This document shows, piece by piece, positions 59,541 to 64,000 of a stretch of 64,000 bases of DNA. A program made the translations under genes and the position numbers. The stretch covers positions 372,001 to 436,000 of the forward strand of contig OY970386.1 in assembly GCA_963719465.1 (NCBI GenBank), given 5' to 3'. Origin of the DNA: JALHUB01 sp963719465 (GTDB lineage: Bacteria > Chloroflexota > Dehalococcoidia > DSTF01 > JALHUB01). The notes under the pieces were generated by a model, which did not search any database, was not told the DNA's origin, and saw nothing but the letters and a program-made list of their open reading frames with translations. Every line of letters starts with the position of its first letter. Position 1 is the stretch's first letter.

Positions 59541-60250
59541 TTGCCTCGATCCCGGCAAACGATGTAACCGTTCAACACCGCAGAAACATTGGGGTCGAGC
59601 ACGAACAAACCCCCTGTGGAATAGATACTCGAGATGGCGCAATTCTTGATGTTAGTCAAGGAAGCACCTCCTTCCTTCGGGTTCCTGAGGTTACCGTAGC
59701 AGCTCGCGGCACTGCCGGCGACGCTGATCAGGTTCGACGAAATGACAGCAGGGGAGGCTATGCTTACCGCCGCAGCGTAAAATAGGGGACAAGCCGGTGC
59801 CCCCACACCGCTCGCCAGCGCCGCAGCGCAGACCGCACTCGAAGCGGTGTCGACTGCTGCGGCAGCCGCTAAGTCGACCTCCAATGCCAGCTGATCGAAC
59901 TGACGCCCGAGCTCCGCTCCGTTGCCAGAGAGAAATTCGTCGGCTCTTTCCGCAGCCTTTTGTGGACAGTCGCCCCAGTTGTTCGGGGGCCACTTGCTGC
60001 ACAGACCCCACGGGTCCACGACGACTGCTGGGTCGTTGTCCGCATACGCATACGCGTTCAGGCTGTCCGGCGAGAGGACGGAGCCTTTGAACGGATCCCG
60101 CGTGAAGAAGCGCCCCATCACGGGGTCATAGTAGCGCGCGCGCAGGTAGTAGGGCGACTGGTTCACGGTCACGTCGTTCTGCTCGCCGGTGAACTTCCAG
60201 ACGTTGACGGAAGTGCCGGTGTGCGTCTTCGTCGCCCCGAAGGCGTCGTA
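59525..60250 (-). pseudogene. Orphan Rhs tip, cassette 2
   Basis: It opens just after a stop at the displaced junction (TGA before YDAFGATKTHTGTSVNVW), shares the linker, and has a hydrophobic tip (CAAALASGVGAPACPLFYAA; SIASPAVISSNLISVAGSAA) ending NVSAVLNGYIVCRDRGKC. Confidence 0.72.
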
Positions 60251-60292
60251 TCAGCTAAAGCTGGCGGAACTGCTCGTTGGCAGCTTTCGGTG

Positions 60293-60511
60293 CTACCAAC
60301 GGTACCCCTTCCTGGCCAGTTCCTGTGCGTTAAGCTTCCAAGCCGCCCAGATTATCAGATAGGCCACCGCCCCAAGTACGATTGAGACTGCGACCCCGAC
60401 CGGAAGGAATGCTAGGCCAAGGGGACCCGTTGCCGCCAGAAACGAGCTGAATACGAGAGCAATCAAGGTCGCGCCGACAGCACAAGAGATCGCTAGCTTA
60501 CTGTACCTCAT
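60293..60511 (-). CDS. Putative immunity protein 1b
   Basis: 72 residues, three hydrophobic segments (LAISCAVGATLIALVFSSFL; GLAFLPVGVAVSIVLGAVAY). The ATG overlaps the stop of 1a by four bases. Confidence 0.6.
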   Translation of the reverse strand: MRYSKLAISCAVGATLIALVFSSFLAATGPLGLAFLPVGVAVSIVLGAVAYLIIWAAWKLNAQELARKGYRW

Positions 60512-60735
60512 TGCTTGTCCTTTGGCTTGAGGCGATCTTGGATCCAAAACCGCGTCTTCTCTCTGACGTAGGCCAGAGGCACCATTACGAATGCGATAAG
60601 AAGCCCCGCAATCCACAACATCGGAACACCGAACATTACTCCACTGCCTATGCAGGCCACTCCCACAAGCAGCATGAATCTCAGAACCGGCGCCAACGCC
60701 TCTCTACTGTTGCTCCACCGCCAAAGGCCTGTCAA
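60508..60735 (-). CDS. Putative immunity protein 1a
   Basis: 75 residues with two helices (VLRFMLLVGVACIGSGVMFG; PMLWIAGLLIAFVMVPLAYV). First of two small membrane genes after cassette 1. Confidence 0.6.
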   Translation of the reverse strand: MTGLWRWSNSREALAPVLRFMLLVGVACIGSGVMFGVPMLWIAGLLIAFVMVPLAYVREKTRFWIQDRLKPKDKQ

Positions 60736-60753
60736 CTTCTTCGTCTTAGTGTC

Positions 60754-61542
60754 TCACTCTTTGGGAGGCTTGCAAGCGGCTGGCTCTTGGACGTTCGAAT
60801 GTCCGCTGGCCATGGAAGCCTTTGCAATGTCGCCAGCAGTGCCCACTAGGAGGCCCGATTCCCCGATAGCGAAATTCGTGCAGCCGGGGAGGTAGCCGAA
60901 CGGCACCGTTCCGACGTCGATTCCGGCCTCGGCACAACCTAAAGCGTCGCCCTCTCTGCACGCCTTCGCTCGTAGTGAGATGTCGTAGGCGGCCGCAACA
61001 CCTCCGAGTCCTAACCCCCCAGCAATCATAGCGCCCCCGACTCCTGCCAACAATGGCGTGGCGGCTCCAGCGGTGACTATCTCCGTTCCCATCACTACAG
61101 CGGCGGTGCCGCCGATTTCTGCCACGGTCACCCAATGATAGTCCTCGCCCACCCATTGCACGGCAGACTTCGCTGCACTAGCGGCCTTCCCCAGGTTGTT
61201 CGTTATGGTGCTCGTGCAGTGGCCCTTGAAGCAAAACAACCCATATGGATCGATTGAGTCCGCTGGGTCGTCAAGCACGTACGGATACCGATCTACCGAC
61301 TGCGGGTCTAGGGTACTGCCAAGGAAGGGATCACGCGTGAAGAAACGGCCAATCACGGGATCATAGTAGCGCGCGCGCAGGTAGTACGGCGACTGGTTCA
61401 CGGTCACGTCGTTCTGCTCGCCGGTGAACTTCCAGACGTTGACGGAAGTGCCGGTGTGCGTCTTCGTTGCCCCGAAGGCATCGTAGGTGTAGCTGTCGGT
61501 CACGCTGCCTGAGCTGTTCGTCAGCCCCGTCGTCTCGGTCAC
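60754..61542 (-). pseudogene. Orphan Rhs tip, cassette 1
   Basis: 262 codons. The core start TETTGLTNSSGSVTDSYTYD overlaps the stop of the type B immunity gene, the same junction as cassette 8. Tip with long Gly/Ala-rich helices (VTVAEIGGTAAVVMGTEIVT; LLAGVGGAMIAGGLGLGGVA), typical of membrane-active segments. Confidence 0.75.
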
Positions 61543-61991
61543 TCAACCTTCCATAACGGTGACGAGTCTCGGTCTCCAAGCAAGAGTTGGCCGAAGAACC
61601 CCCACTTGTGCTCTAGGGGAAAGGCACAACCGCTATCGGTCTGGAACGTGGGGCGGATGTCCCCGCGGCCATCATTCACAGCCATGCAGTCGGCTATGTT
61701 CAGCGACTGGCGCGACTCGTCCCACGTCCAAGAGCCGGTCCGAGTAATCGGTGCTCCGTCCTGCGGTTCCTTCAGCATGACCTCTTGCAGGAAAGTGCCA
61801 TCAGCGCTGAGGGAGAGTACCTCCGTTCCGGAATGATATTTTGCCACGTATACGCCGACCAGGTCTGATCGAACGAAATGCGGAGAATACCAAATGAAAA
61901 GAGCTGCCGCTACCAAGCCTGCAGCCACAAGCGCGAGAACCGCCACCAATGCAACCCCACTGATTATCCGAAGCGGCGTCAGTTTTGGCAT
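61539..61991 (-). CDS. Type B immunity paralogue without a toxin
   Basis: 150 residues, close to immunity 7 (SDLVGVYVAKYHSGTEVLSL; GSWTWDESRQSL; SSPLWKVE). It overlaps a tip reduced to about 24 codons (see next entry). Confidence 0.7.
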   Translation of the reverse strand: MPKLTPLRIISGVALVAVLALVAAGLVAAALFIWYSPHFVRSDLVGVYVAKYHSGTEVLSLSADGTFLQEVMLKEPQDGAPITRTGSWTWDESRQSLNIADCMAVNDGRGDIRPTFQTDSGCAFPLEHKWGFFGQLLLGDRDSSPLWKVE

Positions 61992-62055
61992 GCTGCAGGA
62001 AGCGGCTCCTCCCAGTCAAAGGTCTGACAGACGGTTCGCGCGGCGGGTCGGTCTC
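61978..62055 (-). pseudogene. Last 24 codons of a type B Rhs tip
   Basis: DRPAARTVCQTFDWEEPLPA followed by ACQN corresponds to the end of tip 7 (VPDRSSALFRTIHQVFDWEE). An in-frame stop lies just upstream, so the toxin is gone while its immunity gene remains. Confidence 0.7.
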
Positions 62056-62080
62056 AAACGCGCGCTAGAGCTTCTGCGTG

Positions 62081-62281
62081 CTACCCGTGGCGCAACCTCC
62101 GACGCACCTCGAGGATGAGAACCCCGGCCGCGAGGGGTAGCGGCACAAGGGCCGTCAGCACTATGCATTTCCAGAGCGCCTCGCCTCCTAGCAGGAAGTT
62201 GTACAGCCAAACCCAGCCGAGCCAGAAGGCCACGATCATCCACACGGCAATCCTGGTGCCCCTCAGGTTGCTTTCCATCAT
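62081..62281 (-). CDS. Putative immunity protein 0 (two-helix family)
   Basis: 66 residues, two helices (VWMIVAFWLGWVWLYNFLLG; IVLTALVPLPLAAGVLIL) and a basic tail. Starts 4 bases after the right-edge Rhs gene; homologue of immunity 6. Confidence 0.7.
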   Translation of the reverse strand: MMESNLRGTRIAVWMIVAFWLGWVWLYNFLLGGEALWKCIVLTALVPLPLAAGVLILEVRRRLRHG

Positions 62282-62285
62282 GGGA

Positions 62286-64000
62286 TCACCAACATCCCGA
62301 GAGCCCGGACCCCTGCGGACCCGCGTTCGCTATCCCCAACGCAACCTGACCGAGGCCAGCAACGACCTTGCCCCACTCGTACCCCTCGAAGATCGCGCCG
62401 ACGCCGGTGAGAGTAAGGATTCCTCCCGCGACATTCCCGGTTATCTCACCTTCGCACGTAGTGTTCAACCACTTGAGCAACTTCAAGGCTGGTGACGATA
62501 CTGCCAGGGTGCTCATGCATATAGCAGCGTCAACTGGGTTGTATGCGGTTCGGCAGGCGGTTTCCCGAATCAGCCCGAGGGCGGATTGCAGAGCTGCCAG
62601 CAAGGAGTCCCCGCCCGCGGTCTGGGCTGCCCACGGCCCAGGCGTCTCGGGCGGAGGGGTCGGCGCCATGATGGGCACGGGGGTGCCTCCAGAGCAGTCG
62701 CTAAAGCCGCCTTCCGACGCGCAGAGTCCTAAAAGGTCCAGGAGCAATGCTGGGTTGTTGAGAGCGTACGCGTATCTGTTCAGGGAGCGGGGACTCATCA
62801 GGTTGCCCAATATCGGATCCCGTGTGAAGAAGCGGCCAATCACCGGGTCGTAGTACCGCGCGCGCAGGTAGTACGGCGACTGGTTCACGGTCACGTCGTT
62901 CTGCTCGCCGGTGAACTTCCAGACGTTCGACGATGTGCCCGTGTGCGTCCTCGTCGCCCCGAAGGCGTCGTAGGTGTAGGTGTCGGTCACGCTGCCTGAG
63001 CTGTTCGTAAGCCCCGTCGTCGAGCCCAGTCCGTCCTGAAGGAGATAGGTGGTCACGTTGTTATTATCGGTCTCAGACAGAAGATCTGCTCCGTAGACGT
63101 AGCTGTTTGTCACGGTGCTGCCGCTCTTCTCCTGGACGACGACCGGCGGCGAGGCGGCAACGTCCCACACGTAGTCGGTTACCTGCAGGTACGTCTGCGG
63201 CTTCTGCCTCTTTTCGATGCGCAGCCCGTTGCCGTCGTAACGGTAGTTGGCCGTGTCGCTGCAGTTGGCGCCCATTTGATTGGCTACGGTGGCCAGGTCG
63301 GTAACGTTGATCGTGCCGTCGCCGTTGAGGTCGAAGTGGTAGTCGTAGCCCGTCTTGAGGTACTGCCCCGGATTGTTGGGGTCGGGCACGAAGACGTCCC
63401 CTTCCTTTGCGCCGTTGTGATTGGCGACGATGGACAGGTCGGTGACGTTGACCGCGCCATCCCCGTTGACGTCGCCGACGCACTGACCGATACGAACGGG
63501 GTGATTCTCGTAGTCGTACACAACCCTCAACGGCCCCAGCATTCCATACCCTGACTGTGTCCAGTTGCCATCGGCGTCGTATATGTTCGGTACGGGGGTC
63601 GCCGTGCCGCCGACGCCGACCTGAGTCAGCTCGTTGGCGTTGTCGTAGGTGTAGCTTGTGGTCGAGCCGCCGCTGGTCATCGTCAGGCGGTTGCCGGCGG
63701 CATCGTAGGTGTAGCTGGTGGTGGACGGTCCCGGGTAGGTGACGCTGGTCAGGCGGTAGAGGGGGTCGTAGTTGTAGGTGGTGGTTCCGTTCTGGTCGAC
63801 GACCTGCGTCCGGTTGCCCACGTTGTCCATGGTGTAGGCGTAGCTGGAGAGGGTGTTGCCGCCCTTCACGTTGACGAGCGATGTGAGGCGGCTGGCGTTG
63901 TCGTAGGTCCGCGTTGAGAGGACGCCGGTGCTCGAAGGGTAGGTGGTCGTCTGAAGGTTCCCTGCCGGGTCGTAGGCGTAGGAGCTAACGTTGGCCGGCG
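62286..64000 (-). CDS. Rhs/YD-repeat protein with internal dockerin repeats, 3' part
   Basis: About 570 codons visible; the 5' part is outside. YD repeats (SSYAYDPAGNLQTT; TSYTYDAAGNRLTM; TSYTYDNANELTQV) build the beta-shell. Between them lie two type I dockerin-like Ca-binding repeats (GDVNGDGAVNVTDLSIVANH and DLNGDGTINVTDLATVANQM). The conserved core (LLQDGLGSTTGLTN, NQSPYYLRARYYDPVIGRFF) then leads to the tip, which has a hydrophobic middle (DAAICMSTLAVSSPALKLL) and ends in SGCW. This is the only array member that could be expressed as a full toxin. Confidence 0.88.
   Translation of the reverse strand, partial: PANVSSYAYDPAGNLQTTTYPSSTGVLSTRTYDNASRLTSLVNVKGGNTLSSYAYTMDNVGNRTQVVDQNGTTTYNYDPLYRLTSVTYPGPSTTSYTYDAAGNRLTMTSGGSTTSYTYDNANELTQVGVGGTATPVPNIYDADGNWTQSGYGMLGPLRVVYDYENHPVRIGQCVGDVNGDGAVNVTDLSIVANHNGAKEGDVFVPDPNNPGQYLKTGYDYHFDLNGDGTINVTDLATVANQMGANCSDTANYRYDGNGLRIEKRQKPQTYLQVTDYVWDVAASPPVVVQEKSGSTVTNSYVYGADLLSETDNNNVTTYLLQDGLGSTTGLTNSSGSVTDTYTYDAFGATRTHTGTSSNVWKFTGEQNDVTVNQSPYYLRARYYDPVIGRFFTRDPILGNLMSPRSLNRYAYALNNPALLLDLLGLCASEGGFSDCSGGTPVPIMAPTPPPETPGPWAAQTAGGDSLLAALQSALGLIRETACRTAYNPVDAAICMSTLAVSSPALKLLKWLNTTCEGEITGNVAGGILTLTGVGAIFEGYEWGKVVAGLGQVALGIANAGPQGSGLSGCW

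Overview
The window is high-GC bacterial chromosome (roughly 60-65% G+C by eye). Nearly every start has a clean AAGGAGG-type ribosome binding site, and consensus sigma-70 style promoters occur. Single-chain GlyRS, a c-di-AMP receptor of the DarA/PstA type, a small YtxH-like protein, membrane H+-pyrophosphatase, a GuaB3-like protein and YD-repeat giants would fit a Chloroflexota (Dehalococcoidia-like) genome. That placement is an inference, not proven.

1-21.4 kb is ordinary housekeeping sequence: the 5' end of rnhB, a tautomerase, ftsH, two Fe-S proteins, a flippase-like membrane protein, nfo, a NYN-domain protein, acyl-CoA dehydrogenase, dUTPase, glyQS, ytxH-like, c-di-AMP receptor, a tandem HD-GYP protein, an MBL hydrolase, hppA (two frameshifts), a response regulator, otsA/otsB, tRNA-Met(CAT), a NUDIX hydrolase and rarA.

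21.6-26.4 kb is a scarred region. A truncated DNA-alkylation-repair gene is followed by five 196-bp copies of its own 3' end. The 3' end of mutS2 appears twice more as detached copies, and a PEP-utiliser-like gene also has a copied tail. Short palindromes lie among these copies; the NYN gene at 6.2 kb shows the same pattern.

26.4-44.2 kb returns to core genes: mutS2, rsmI, guaB3-like, prfA-prmC (4-bp overlap), a HEPN/ApeA-like gene, hisS, rel, an ABC-2 exporter, comM/yifB, a Phd/VapC toxin-antitoxin pair, an acetyltransferase, a GDSL hydrolase and tRNA-Arg(CCG). Just beyond the tRNA lie recombinase and integrase remnants, which mark an old integration site. Accessory genes and an IS481-like element follow (44.2-48.9 kb).

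48.9-64 kb is the most interesting part: an Rhs/YD-repeat polymorphic-toxin locus, all on the minus strand. The 3' part of an Rhs gene enters from the right edge and carries two dockerin-type calcium-binding repeats inside its YD shell. It is followed by ten displaced C-terminal cassettes. Each begins with the same stretch of Rhs core (VNQSPYYLRARYYDPVIGRF), continues into a different tip, and is followed by a small, usually membrane-anchored putative immunity gene. Signs of recombination include a shared tip with swapped terminal 45 residues and immunity gene, a toxin reduced to about 24 codons beside an intact immunity gene, and an orphan immunity gene. An IS element cuts the far end of the array.

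Four apparent single-base frameshifts in otherwise well conserved genes (NYN, hppA twice, PEP-utiliser), plus a fifth in an immunity gene, suggest that some are sequencing or assembly errors.
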